From Actinocrispum wychmicini (lineage in GTDB: Bacteria > Actinomycetota > Actinomycetes > Mycobacteriales > Pseudonocardiaceae), in contig NZ_SLWS01000016.1 of the NCBI RefSeq assembly GCF_004345645.1, positions 1 through 64,000 on the forward strand: a DNA stretch of 64,000 nucleotides, given 5' to 3'. The first letter of the stretch is position 1; each line of letters starts with the position of its first letter. Below, one piece after another: positions 54,878-63,670 of this stretch. The position numbers were made by a program, and so were the translations under genes. Below the pieces are notes generated by a model. That model ran no database searches and was not told where the DNA came from. It was given only the letters and a program-made list of their open reading frames with translations.

Positions 54878-57238
54878 TTCGCTGCGGCTGGTGGCGCCGA
54901 GCCGTTGCCGCATCCGTGCCATGTGGTGCTCCACTGTCTTCGCCGAGATGAACAGTTGGTCGCCCACCTGCTTGTACGTCATTCCCTGCAACACCAGGCC
55001 GGCGACCTCGTGTTCCCGTTCGCTCAACGGGCTTTCGCCGGGAGTGGGCGCCGGACGGGCCGCGGCCTGGCGTCCCTGCAGTTCCCGGGCGCAGTCCAGC
55101 AACGTCACCATGGCCTTGCGGTCGGACGTCCGGATCGCGGCCTGCCCGGCCAGCCGGGATCCGTCCCACCACATGCCGACGTCGTGCAGTTCCCGGGCGG
55201 CCGCCTCGGCCCGGACCGGGTCGACCTTGCCGTGCACGACGTCCAGCCAGCACCGGGCGGCCTCGGCGAGGGCCTGGCCGAACCGGCTGGGGTTGTCCGC
55301 CAGCGCGTCGACGTGGTCCTGGGCCGGCCGCTCGCCGACGATCGCGGCGTGCAGGCCGCTCCAGTGCAGCGAGGTGACCCACAGCGTCGGCGAGCCGAGC
55401 CGTTCGGTCAGCGCGTACGCCTCCCGCAGGTGCGGTCCGAGCCGGCTCTCGTCGCCGAGTTTCGCCGCTGCCACGGCGAATTCGCCCAACGGCAGGATGG
55501 TGAACAGGTCCACCGGGTGGCGCACGACGGCTTCACAAGCCTGCGCCCAGATCCGCCGCAATGCCTGGACATCGCTGTTGCGGCGGGCCAATCCCACTTC
55601 GAGCGCGACCGCGAACAGCCAGTCCCGTGGCTCGCGCGGCCGTACGCCTGCCAGCAACTGCGCCGACGTCGTGAGCTGTCCACGGACCATGTGGATCCAT
55701 GCCCGCAACAACCGGTGACGGGTGGCCAACAACGGCCCGCCCATGTTCGCGGCGGCCGCCCGCTCCAGCACCGACTCGGCCACACCCAGTTCGCCGCAGT
55801 GCAGGCCCACCAGGGCGGCGAGGGCGGCTGGACTGTCCGGCAGCAGCACCCCGCGTCCGGCCGGTTCGAGCAACCCGGCCGCACGCACCAAAGTGGACAG
55901 TGCGTCTACCGTGTCGCCGGTTACCGACTCCCGAAGCCCGTTGGCCATCAACGAGGCGGAACCGTCCAAAAGGGTCGGTGGGCCGTCGCTCGCGGTCGGC
56001 TGGGGTACGTCCGGCCGGCCGGTGCCGATCAGCCCGATGGTGGCGAACGCCGTGTCCCCGGACCACTGGTACAGCTCCGCGCTGCGCCCCAACTGGCCGC
56101 GATGGGCCAACGCGGTCGCCGCGACCCGGGCGCCCTCGGCCGCGTCCGTCCCGGAAAGCGCCTGGTCAGCCAAACGCAACGCGGCGTCCAGATCGCCGGC
56201 AAGCGCGGACGCACGCGCCCATCCTGCCGCCGACTTGGCCAGAGGCAACCCCGCGGACACCGCGGCGGCGAACAAAGTGGCTGACAGTGCCGGATCTTCC
56301 GTCAAAGCCTCGTGCGCCGCGGCGTGGAACGCCGCCGCCACACCGGCGCCACCGACACCGCTGCCCAGCAATGACTTCGCGAGCGGGAGCACGGACTCAC
56401 CGCGTTCCAACAGCAGTTCGGCGAGCCGTTGCCGGACGGCGAGGCCGCGTTCGGCCGGGATCACCGACCGGATCGCTCGATGGCAGATGGGCAGCAACGC
56501 GCCGTCATGGCCGAGCAGTCCGGTCGCCCGCGCGGCCTCCATCACGGTGACGACGTCGTTCGCGTCCCGGTCGAGCAGCGCCGCCAGCAGATCCGTCCGC
56601 AGCCCGGCGCCGGCCTGGGCGGCCAGCACGTACCGCAGCACGTCCGCGTCGAGCAGATCCAGGTCGTACCGGAAGGCGGTGAGCGCCACGTCCGGCAGCT
56701 CGGTCGTCGGCCGGCTCCCCATGGCCCCCACGACCCGGTCGACGTACGCGGGCACGCCTCCGGTCTGGGCGTGCAGGAACTCGACGAGTTCGGTCGTCGG
56801 CGTGGCCCCGAACGCGCCCGCGGCGAGCGTGCGGATCTGGCCGCGGTCGAACGGCGTGAGCATCAACGTCGAACCGATGGCCCTGGTCAACGTAGTCAAC
56901 TGGGTCGAACGTGGCCACGGCCGCAACGCGATGACAAGCCGGGGCGAGTCGGACTCGGCCAGTTCGAGCAGTTCCCTCAGCCGGTCCTCGGGCAGGGTGT
57001 GCGCGTCGTCGACGAGCACCGCGCGGTCCGGTCCCGGCCGGTCCGCCACACGGACCCCCGCGTTCTCGTAGACCCGTTTCAGCGCACGGAGAAACGTGGT
57101 CTTGCCGTAACCACCCGGGGCGACCACGGCGACCGCGGTCGGGACGCTCGCGTCCGCCTCGACCGCGTCCAGCACTCTCCCGGCCATCTCGTCCAGGACG
57201 TGGCCGGTTCGCGCTCGGGTCGCTGTTCGTTGGCTCAA
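54839..57238 (-). CDS. STAND-type LuxR regulator (AAA ATPase + LuxR HTH)
   Basis: A 799-aa regulator. Walker A is VAPGGYGKTTFLRAL (about 40-50), Walker B is RAVLVDDAH (about 72-80), then STAND-like helical and TPR-like segments. The LuxR HTH is C-terminal (LSEREHEVAGLVLQGMTYKQVGDQLFISAKTVEHHMARMRQRL). TTG at 57238 overlaps the TGA of the Hsp70-like gene, with GAGGGCGG upstream. In mycobacteria a LuxR regulator of this layout (Rv0339c, IniR) lies beside iniBAC; by analogy it should control the cluster. Confidence 0.87.
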   Translation of the reverse strand: MSQRTATRARTGHVLDEMAGRVLDAVEADASVPTAVAVVAPGGYGKTTFLRALKRVYENAGVRVADRPGPDRAVLVDDAHTLPEDRLRELLELAESDSPRLVIALRPWPRSTQLTTLTRAIGSTLMLTPFDRGQIRTLAAGAFGATPTTELVEFLHAQTGGVPAYVDRVVGAMGSRPTTELPDVALTAFRYDLDLLDADVLRYVLAAQAGAGLRTDLLAALLDRDANDVVTVMEAARATGLLGHDGALLPICHRAIRSVIPAERGLAVRQRLAELLLERGESVLPLAKSLLGSGVGGAGVAAAFHAAAHEALTEDPALSATLFAAAVSAGLPLAKSAAGWARASALAGDLDAALRLADQALSGTDAAEGARVAATALAHRGQLGRSAELYQWSGDTAFATIGLIGTGRPDVPQPTASDGPPTLLDGSASLMANGLRESVTGDTVDALSTLVRAAGLLEPAGRGVLLPDSPAALAALVGLHCGELGVAESVLERAAAANMGGPLLATRHRLLRAWIHMVRGQLTTSAQLLAGVRPREPRDWLFAVALEVGLARRNSDVQALRRIWAQACEAVVRHPVDLFTILPLGEFAVAAAKLGDESRLGPHLREAYALTERLGSPTLWVTSLHWSGLHAAIVGERPAQDHVDALADNPSRFGQALAEAARCWLDVVHGKVDPVRAEAAARELHDVGMWWDGSRLAGQAAIRTSDRKAMVTLLDCARELQGRQAAARPAPTPGESPLSEREHEVAGLVLQGMTYKQVGDQLFISAKTVEHHMARMRQRLGATSRSELLNQLRTLISRQ

Positions 57239-58572
57239 CGGCCGCCCTCACCTGTCTGCTGGGTCTGCGTGGACGTACTGCTGGTGGAGGCGACGACGGC
57301 GTGCACCGGAGCCGGCTGGCTGGGCGCGTCGGGCCGGAGATAGAAGGTGAGCGCGACCCCGGCGGCGAGCACGACGCCCGCCGCGGCGCCCGCGACACCG
57401 CGGTTCACGCCGATCATCCGCATGAACGACCGGGTGGCCGGCAGGTCGAGCGGGGTCAGGTCGACGTCCGGCCGGTCCGGCGGGGGCGGTTCGGTCGCCG
57501 GCGCCGGCACCGGGACGACTTCGGTGCGTCGGGCCGGGACCAGGCTCCGCGCGGCGATCGCGGCGCCACGGGCGCACGTGAAATCGGGCGCGAGCACGGT
57601 CCGGTTCCGCAGCTGGGCCGTGAGCAGCTCGCTGACCAGGGGGATGCTGGCTGAGCCGCCGGTGATGACGACGGACGCCAGGTCCTCGGCGGGCACCGGC
57701 GCCGACCGGATCGTGCGCAGCAGCTCCTCGATGCCGGCTTCGACTGCGGGCCGGATCAGGTCCTCGAACTCGGTCCGGGTCACCCGGATCTCGCGGACCG
57801 ACGTCTCGCCGCCGGTGGACAGGAACTCCTTGGCCTGCGTGCACATCTGCCGCAGCCGGGTGAGCGTGGTCCACACATGCGGGTCGGTCATGTCGACCTC
57901 GACCACGGCCCGGATGTGTTCGAAGACGATGTCGTCGAAGCTGTCGCCGCCGTTGGGCTCGACGCTCTCGGCCGACGTGAGCAGCTCGAACGTGCCCGCG
58001 GGGGACCGGCGGACCACGGCCGACGACAGGCTGCCTGCGCCCAGGTCGTACACGGCAAGCGCTTGCCCCGCGACGACGTCGTGGCCGGCGGCGTGGCTCT
58101 CGCCGACCGCGACCGGCTCGGGCAGCAGGGTGACGTTGTCCAGGTTGGCCTGCCGTAACGCCCGCAGCAGCATCCGTCGCCGGTATCCGCCCCAGCCGGC
58201 CGGGTGCGTGAGGACGATGTGCTGCGGTGCGGCGCCTTCGGCCGCGTTGACCGTGTTGACGACCCATGCGACCAGGACCGCGGTCAGCTCCTCGGCCGCG
58301 CACGTCTCGCGGCCGACCATGACTGGGACGTCGTCGCCGACCCGCCGGGCGAAGCCGCGGGCGGCGTTGGCCGGGTCGGTGATCGCGTGCTGTTGGGCGG
58401 TGTCGCCGACCAGGATCCCGCCGTCGGCGGCGAAGTACAGCACGGTCGGCACCTCGGGGGCGTGCGTGCCGAGCTGGACGATCTCCGCGTCGGCCCAGGT
58501 GGAGCCGGTCTGCCGGCACACCGCGGCAGCCGTGCGACTGGTGCCAACGTCGATCCCGAGGACGTATGGCAT
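57235..58572 (-). CDS. Hsp70-like ATPase with C-terminal membrane helix
   Basis: A 445-aa protein. Residues 1-340 are an actin/Hsp70 ATPase domain: YVLGIDVGTSRTAAAV (phosphate 1), HIVLTHPAGWGGYRR, LAVYDLGAGSLSSAVV (phosphate 2), GGDSFDDIVFEHI, VVITGGSASIPLVSELL (adenosine). There is no Hsp70 substrate-binding domain; instead a Pro-rich linker, one membrane helix (GVAGAAAGVVLAAGVALTFYL) and a Ser/Thr tail outside. ATG 58572 has GGAGGAG nine nt upstream. Coupled to the LuxR gene (TTGA). Perhaps a remodeller or sensor for the dynamin system. Confidence 0.87.
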   Translation of the reverse strand: MPYVLGIDVGTSRTAAAVCRQTGSTWADAEIVQLGTHAPEVPTVLYFAADGGILVGDTAQQHAITDPANAARGFARRVGDDVPVMVGRETCAAEELTAVLVAWVVNTVNAAEGAAPQHIVLTHPAGWGGYRRRMLLRALRQANLDNVTLLPEPVAVGESHAAGHDVVAGQALAVYDLGAGSLSSAVVRRSPAGTFELLTSAESVEPNGGDSFDDIVFEHIRAVVEVDMTDPHVWTTLTRLRQMCTQAKEFLSTGGETSVREIRVTRTEFEDLIRPAVEAGIEELLRTIRSAPVPAEDLASVVITGGSASIPLVSELLTAQLRNRTVLAPDFTCARGAAIAARSLVPARRTEVVPVPAPATEPPPPDRPDVDLTPLDLPATRSFMRMIGVNRGVAGAAAGVVLAAGVALTFYLRPDAPSQPAPVHAVVASTSSTSTQTQQTGEGGR

Positions 58573-58857
58573 GCAGACGTACTCCTCCACACTCAGTTGT
58601 CGGGTGACCCTGATGGGTTACCACCGCTGGGGTCACATCTTCGTACCAAACCCGCATGGGTGATGGTGAATCAGGACGGAACAATTAGGGGGATGCCCCA
58701 ATCCCCCTAATGGCGGACAAGCGACAGCCCTAACGGGCGACCGTGATGACTCGGCGTGATCCCCGATGTCGGCGGGCCGGTCCGGTCATAGCGTTCTGGA
58801 TCATGACGGCCCGGCCGTCCCTGTACCCAGCCCTGCGCACAACGAGGAGAGACTCCC
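58573..58857. promoter_or_regulatory. Shared promoter region of the ini-like cluster
   Basis: 285 bp between Hsp70 (left) and IniB (right) genes. A perfect dyad TTAGGGGGAT (58685-58694) / ATCCCCCTAA (58701-58710) spans 26 nt near its middle; a further CCCTAAC half site is near 58729. GGGTTACCACC stands at 58615-58625 and is repeated at 60138-60148 before the first GTPase gene. These are the best candidates for the LuxR regulator's sites. Confidence 0.6.
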
Positions 58858-60057
58858 TTGGTTAAGGAACCGGCTCCCGCAGCCCCGGCGCCCGCGCCGG
58901 CCCCGGCACCCGCGCCCGCCCCAGCGGCCGCCGCTGCCGCCCCGGCCGAGCCCACCTTGCACGACTTCGTGCTGAACCTGCTGCGGGACCCGGCCGCCCA
59001 GCAGGCGTTCGCCCTCGACCCGCACGGCTGCCTGAAGGCGGCCGGCCTGCACGACATCACCCCGGGCGACGTGCACGACGTCATCCCGCTGGTCACCGAC
59101 CTGGTCCCGACGCACGGCCTGTCCGAGGTGGGCAGCGCGCTGCACCTGGACAGCGGCGCCGGTCTCGACGGCGGCTGGGCCGCGGTCGGCAGCGACAGCC
59201 CGCTGGGCGAGATCGCCGGCTTCGGCGGCGTCAAGGCCGGCACGGACGGCGTCGACCTGGACGTGCACGGCTCCGATGACACCCCCGCCGGTCACTTCGG
59301 CGGCGGCGCGCGGGTGGTCGCGGCGTCGAACGGCGCCTACATCGGTGAGGTCGTCAACACGCCGTTCGGCAGTGAGGGCGCCCACATCGGCATCACGGTC
59401 GACCACGGCGCCCCGCGCGTGGACGTCGGCGTCGAGCTCGTCGGCCACGACGTCAACCTGGGCTTCGACAACGGACTGGTGTTCGACCAGGACGTCGTGC
59501 CGGTGAAGCTGCCCAACCCGACCGACCTGGCCAAGGGCCTCGCCGACCCGACGGCCGCGGCGAGCGCGCTCGCCGGTGCCGTCCCGGCGCTGCCGGCCGT
59601 CCCCGGACTGCCGGATGTCGCCGGCCACCTGCCCGCGCTGCCTGGCGCGCCGATGGAGATGCCGCAGCTGCCGGCGCTCCCGTCGTTGCCCACCGATCAG
59701 GTGAGCCACGCGGTGAGCACCGCGCAGGGTGTCGTCGGTCAGGCCGCGCACGTTGCCGGCGGTGAGGCGCACGCGGGTGGCGAGGCGCACGCCGGTGGGC
59801 TGACCGACGGGCTCGGCAACCTGCCCGTGAACCTGCCGCACCTGCCCGTCGATCTGCCGAACCTGCCGCACTTGCCGAGCCTGCCGCACCTGCCGGTGGA
59901 CGTGCCGCACCTGCCGAGCCTGCCGATCGGTGACGCCACCGGCCACGGCCCGGTCGGCGACGCCCTCGACCACACCGGTCTGGGCAACGTGATCAACAAC
60001 AACCCGGTGACCGGCGCCGTCCACGACGTCCTGCCGGACCTGCACCTGGGCCTGTAA
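58858..60057 (+). CDS. IniB N-terminal domain-containing protein
   Basis: A 399-aa protein. Residues 1-31 are an Ala/Pro tract. Residues 32-85 (TLHDFVLNLLRDPAAQQAFALDPHGCLKAAGLHDITPGDVHDVIPLVTDL) match the IniB N-terminal domain. A central beta-rich region of Gly/Val/His-rich repeats follows, then Leu-Pro-x repeats (LPHLPVDLPNLPHLPSLP). No signal peptide or membrane helix is seen. It starts TTG 58858 after AGGAGA. IniB is a cell-wall-stress-induced protein of unknown action in mycobacteria. Confidence 0.86.
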   Translation: MVKEPAPAAPAPAPAPAPAPAPAAAAAAPAEPTLHDFVLNLLRDPAAQQAFALDPHGCLKAAGLHDITPGDVHDVIPLVTDLVPTHGLSEVGSALHLDSGAGLDGGWAAVGSDSPLGEIAGFGGVKAGTDGVDLDVHGSDDTPAGHFGGGARVVAASNGAYIGEVVNTPFGSEGAHIGITVDHGAPRVDVGVELVGHDVNLGFDNGLVFDQDVVPVKLPNPTDLAKGLADPTAAASALAGAVPALPAVPGLPDVAGHLPALPGAPMEMPQLPALPSLPTDQVSHAVSTAQGVVGQAAHVAGGEAHAGGEAHAGGLTDGLGNLPVNLPHLPVDLPNLPHLPSLPHLPVDVPHLPSLPIGDATGHGPVGDALDHTGLGNVINNNPVTGAVHDVLPDLHLGL

Positions 60058-60070
60058 GGCTCCACCCAGT

Positions 60071-60109
60071 CGGAGGCCGGGTTTCCCTCGGGGGGCAGCC
60101 CGGCCTCCG
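60071..60109 (+). terminator. Hairpin after the IniB-like gene
   Basis: CGGAGGCCGGG (60071-60081) pairs with CCCGGCCTCCG (60099-60109), loop 17 nt. It may partly end the transcript, so the downstream GTPases could be made at lower level or from their own promoter (60110-60176). Confidence 0.65.
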
Positions 60110-60176
60110 GTCTACTCCGAGCGTTTTCGGACGTAGGGGGTTACCACCAAAAGGGTGAGGAAGGCACACTGTTCGG

Positions 60177-61979
60177 GTGACTGCGGCGACCTGGCTCGAG
60201 GTGCTGGACGAGACCATTGGCGCTTCGGTGGTGCACCACAGACCTGACCTGGCCGAACGTCTTCGGGCCAAACGAGCCCAGCTGCTCGACCCGCAGCTGC
60301 GGGTGCTGGTGGTCGGTGAAGCCAACCAGGGCAAGAGCCAACTGGTGAACGCGTTGGTGGGCGCACCCGTCTGCGCGGTCGGCGACGATGTCACAACCGT
60401 CGCCCCCACGATCATCCGTTACGCGGAGAAACCCGTTGCGGCGCGGCTGTTGCACGACGGTACGGAAGCCGCGCCCCGCCGGGTGCCGATCCTGGTCGAG
60501 GACGCCACAGGGGTCGGCGGCGAGCCTGTCACCACGGAAGTCGGCCTGCCCCGCCAATTGCTTGCCGCAGGCCTCGTGCTGATCGACACGCCCGCGGTCG
60601 GCAGCCTGCACCAATTGCGCGCGCAGAACACCTTTGCGGCGCTGAGTGGCGCGGACGCCGTCGTGCTCGCGTCGGACGCCACCCGTGAGCTGTCACGGAC
60701 CGAACTTGAGCTGCTCGCTCAGGTCCGCCGGTTCTGCCCGACGATCCTGGTGGCGCTCACCAAGATCGACCTGGCGCCGCGGTGGCGGCACGTGGCCGAC
60801 CGCAACCGGGACCAGCTCGTGCGGGCCGGTATCCAGGCCCCGATCGTGCCCGTGTCGTCGATGCTGCGGCTGCGCGCGGCACAGCACGAGGACACCGAGT
60901 TGAACACCGAGTCCGGGTTCCCCGACCTGCTTGAGCGACTGCGCACGGATGTGCTCGCGGTCGCGTCGGCGCCGACTTCCCGGCACAACTTCGCCACGAC
61001 CACCGGGACCGCGATCGCGGAACTGGTGGGACAGCTGAGCAAGGAGCTGGCGGTCCGGGCGGACGGCCAGGAGTCGCCGGCCGTGGCGGAGCTGCGGGAC
61101 GTCCAACAGCGGATGGCGGACCTGCGGCGGCGGTCCACGCGCTGGCAGACGTTGCTGGGCGACGAGATGGCCGACCTGATGGCCGATCTGGAGTACGACC
61201 TGCGCGACCGGACCCGCAAGATCCTGCGTGCGGTGGACAAGGCGTTCGACGAGTCCGACCCGGCCAAGACGTGGGACACGTTCGAGCAGTGGTTGGGCGA
61301 GAACCTCACCGAGGCCGCCGAGACGAACTTCACCTGGCTGGTGGAACGGTCGTGGTGGGTGGCCGACCGGGTGGCCGAGTTCTTCCCGGAACGCCGGGAG
61401 ATGGTGCCCGAGTCGATCTTCCCGGAGACCCGGGACACCGACCCGGGCGACGCGGACGTGCCGAAGCTGGACAAGTTCAAGCCCGGTCAGTGGATCTTCA
61501 CCGGCCTGCGTGGATCGTACGGCGGCGTCCTGATGTTCGGCCTGATCACCAGCCTGGCCGGGTTGCCGCTGCTGAACCCGATCTCGATCGGCGCGGGTCT
61601 CGCCCTGGGCGGCAAGACCATCGGCGAGGAGGGCGAGTCGCGCCTCAAGCGCCGGCAGGCCGCGGCGAAAGCCGCGGCGCAGCGCCATGTCGACGACTTC
61701 TTCCTGCGGTTCTCCAAGGACTGCAAGGACGCCGCCCGCCGGATCCAGCGCGGCCTGCGGGACCATTTCACCGAACTGGCCGAGGAGATCCACCAGAACC
61801 TCGCCGACGCCGCGGCCGCCGCGCAGCGCGCCGCCCAACGGGACGCGGCCCGCCGCGACCGCCGCGACCAGGAACTGCGGCAGGCGTTGGCGAAGCTGAC
61901 CGCGTTGCACGGCCAGATCCAGAGCATCGCGGGCGCGTTGCCGGCCGCGTCCCGGAACTCACTGGGGATCAGCGCGTGA
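60177..61979 (+). CDS. Dynamin-like GTPase, IniA-type
   Basis: A 600-aa large GTPase. G1 is VVGEANQGKSQLVNAL (47-54), G2-like Thr in VTTVAPTI, G3 is IDTPAVG (about 136-142), G4 is TKIDLA (about 195). A long helical stalk follows; residues about 447-485 (GVLMFGLITSLAGLPLLNPISIGAGLALGG) form a hydrophobic paddle like that of bacterial dynamins; then a long coiled region. It should bind and reshape the cell membrane from inside. GTG 60177. Coupled to the next GTPase. Confidence 0.88.
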   Translation: MTAATWLEVLDETIGASVVHHRPDLAERLRAKRAQLLDPQLRVLVVGEANQGKSQLVNALVGAPVCAVGDDVTTVAPTIIRYAEKPVAARLLHDGTEAAPRRVPILVEDATGVGGEPVTTEVGLPRQLLAAGLVLIDTPAVGSLHQLRAQNTFAALSGADAVVLASDATRELSRTELELLAQVRRFCPTILVALTKIDLAPRWRHVADRNRDQLVRAGIQAPIVPVSSMLRLRAAQHEDTELNTESGFPDLLERLRTDVLAVASAPTSRHNFATTTGTAIAELVGQLSKELAVRADGQESPAVAELRDVQQRMADLRRRSTRWQTLLGDEMADLMADLEYDLRDRTRKILRAVDKAFDESDPAKTWDTFEQWLGENLTEAAETNFTWLVERSWWVADRVAEFFPERREMVPESIFPETRDTDPGDADVPKLDKFKPGQWIFTGLRGSYGGVLMFGLITSLAGLPLLNPISIGAGLALGGKTIGEEGESRLKRRQAAAKAAAQRHVDDFFLRFSKDCKDAARRIQRGLRDHFTELAEEIHQNLADAAAAAQRAAQRDAARRDRRDQELRQALAKLTALHGQIQSIAGALPAASRNSLGISA

Positions 61980-63394
61980 GCCGTACCGTCGACGAGGCGG
62001 TTTGGGCGATCCTGCACGAGGCGTTACGGCTCTACCAGGACAGCCCGCGCGCCTCGAACTGGCTGCGCCACCACATCAGCCGGTTCGACTCGCCGCTGCG
62101 GGTGGCGGTCGCCGGCCGGCCGGGCACCGGGAAGTCCACTGTGGTCAACGCGGTGGTCGGCGACGAGATAGCCCCGATCGAGGTCAACGGCGGCCAGGTG
62201 TTCACCTGGTACCAGGACGGACCGCAGCCGCACGCGACCGTCTACATGCCACACGGGCCCGCCGGCGACCCGCCGATCGGCCGGGTGGACCGGCGGCTGG
62301 ACATCGACCTCGGCGAGTTCGAGGGCGGCCAGATCACCCGGATCGTGGTGGAGTGGCCGGCCCGGATCCTGCGGGACACCACGCTGATCGACACCCCGCC
62401 GATCGCCGACGACATCGCCGAGCAGATCGCCGGCGAGGCGGACGCCCTGCTGTACCTGACCCCCCAGGTGCACATGACGGACGTGCAGTTCCTCCAGTCC
62501 ATTCAGGACCATCCGGTGGCCAGGGCCGCGCCGGTCAACGCGATCCTGGTGCTGTCCCGGGCGGACGAGATCGGCGGCGGCCGCGTGGACGCGTTGCCCA
62601 CAGCCAAACAGATCGCCCGCCGCCACCGCAGGGACGCCCGGGTCCGCGGGCTGTGCCAGAACGTCGTGGCGGTGTCCGGGCTGCTCGGCCAGGCCGGGCG
62701 GACCATGCCGGAGGACGTGTTCGCCGCACTCGGCGCGTTGGCCAGGTCACCCCGCGACCAGATCGAGGACATGCTGCTGTCGGCCGACAGGTTCACCCGC
62801 TCCCCGCACGGCGTGCCGGCGGCGATGCGCCGTGAACTGGCGGACCGCCTGGGCCTGGCCGGAGTGCGCCTGGCGACCGCGCTGATCCGCCAAGGAACCG
62901 ACAGCACGGCCAAGCTTGGCGCGGAACTGGTGCAGCGCAGCGGGTTGACCGAGTTACGTGAGTCGATCGGCCGCCTGTTCGTGGACCGCCGTGAGGTGCT
63001 GAAGGCACGTTCGGCCTTGCTGGGACTGGACGTCGTGCTGCGGATGGAACCCCGGCCGGGCGCGGGCAAACTCGTGACCGATGTGGAGCGTGTGCTCGCC
63101 GGCGCCCACGAGTTCAGCGAACTGAGACTGCTGGCCGGCCTGGTCTCCGGCCGCACCCGACTGCCGGACGAACTCGACGCCGAAGCCCAGCGCCTGATCG
63201 GCGGCCTCGGCACCGACATCCCGACCCGCCTCGGCTTCGACCGCGCGCCGACAGACTCCGAGGTCCGCTCGGCGATCTATGACGCCCTCGCCCGCTGGCG
63301 GGAACAGACGGAAAGCCCCCTGCTGGGCAGCGCGGAACGGGACGCGGCCCGAATCGTCGTCCGCAGCTGCGAAGCCATGCTGACCCAGGCGTGA
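61976..63394 (+). CDS. Dynamin-like GTPase, IniC-type
   Basis: A 472-aa partner GTPase. G1 is VAVAGRPGTGKSTVVNAVVG (about 47-55), G3 is LIDTPPIADD (about 138), G4-like is LSRADE (about 192). The stalk is shorter and no strong paddle is seen, as in IniC relative to IniA. GTG overlaps the previous stop (GTGA), so the two are made together and likely work as a pair. Confidence 0.87.
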   Translation: MSRTVDEAVWAILHEALRLYQDSPRASNWLRHHISRFDSPLRVAVAGRPGTGKSTVVNAVVGDEIAPIEVNGGQVFTWYQDGPQPHATVYMPHGPAGDPPIGRVDRRLDIDLGEFEGGQITRIVVEWPARILRDTTLIDTPPIADDIAEQIAGEADALLYLTPQVHMTDVQFLQSIQDHPVARAAPVNAILVLSRADEIGGGRVDALPTAKQIARRHRRDARVRGLCQNVVAVSGLLGQAGRTMPEDVFAALGALARSPRDQIEDMLLSADRFTRSPHGVPAAMRRELADRLGLAGVRLATALIRQGTDSTAKLGAELVQRSGLTELRESIGRLFVDRREVLKARSALLGLDVVLRMEPRPGAGKLVTDVERVLAGAHEFSELRLLAGLVSGRTRLPDELDAEAQRLIGGLGTDIPTRLGFDRAPTDSEVRSAIYDALARWREQTESPLLGSAERDAARIVVRSCEAMLTQA

Positions 63395-63670
63395 TTTCTC
63401 GCGGCATTGCCGCGATTGCTGAAAAGGATGTTCCGACCGGTCGGATCAATTGATCATTGGCCGTCAGTGTTGTCCGCTAATTGTCAGGTCTGGTGACCAA
63501 GTCACGTTGTCGTCGAGGTTGACAGACTGCCGGTCCTGTCTGGTTACTTATTGCCGTGACGGGTAACAATCCGGTCTCACTGCGCTCGATTGGGTACTTC
63601 AGACGCATACATAAGCCTCTGGTGTCCGATTAGTAAACACAGAGCTGCCCACTTTCGAGAAGGGCTCCAG
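63395..63670. promoter_or_regulatory. Intergenic region with two palindromes
   Basis: 276 bp. TCCGACCGGTCGGA (63432-63445) and GATCAATTGATC (63444-63455) are two perfect palindromes that touch each other about 40 bp after the GTPase stop. They may end transcription or bind a regulator of the following gene. GC is lower here, fitting a promoter. Confidence 0.45.

Noticed and set aside
58801..60045. A 414-codon minus-strand frame
   Set aside because: Antisense to the IniB-like gene; its regular VRQVRQVRQ-type repeats mirror the Leu-Pro repeats of the real gene.
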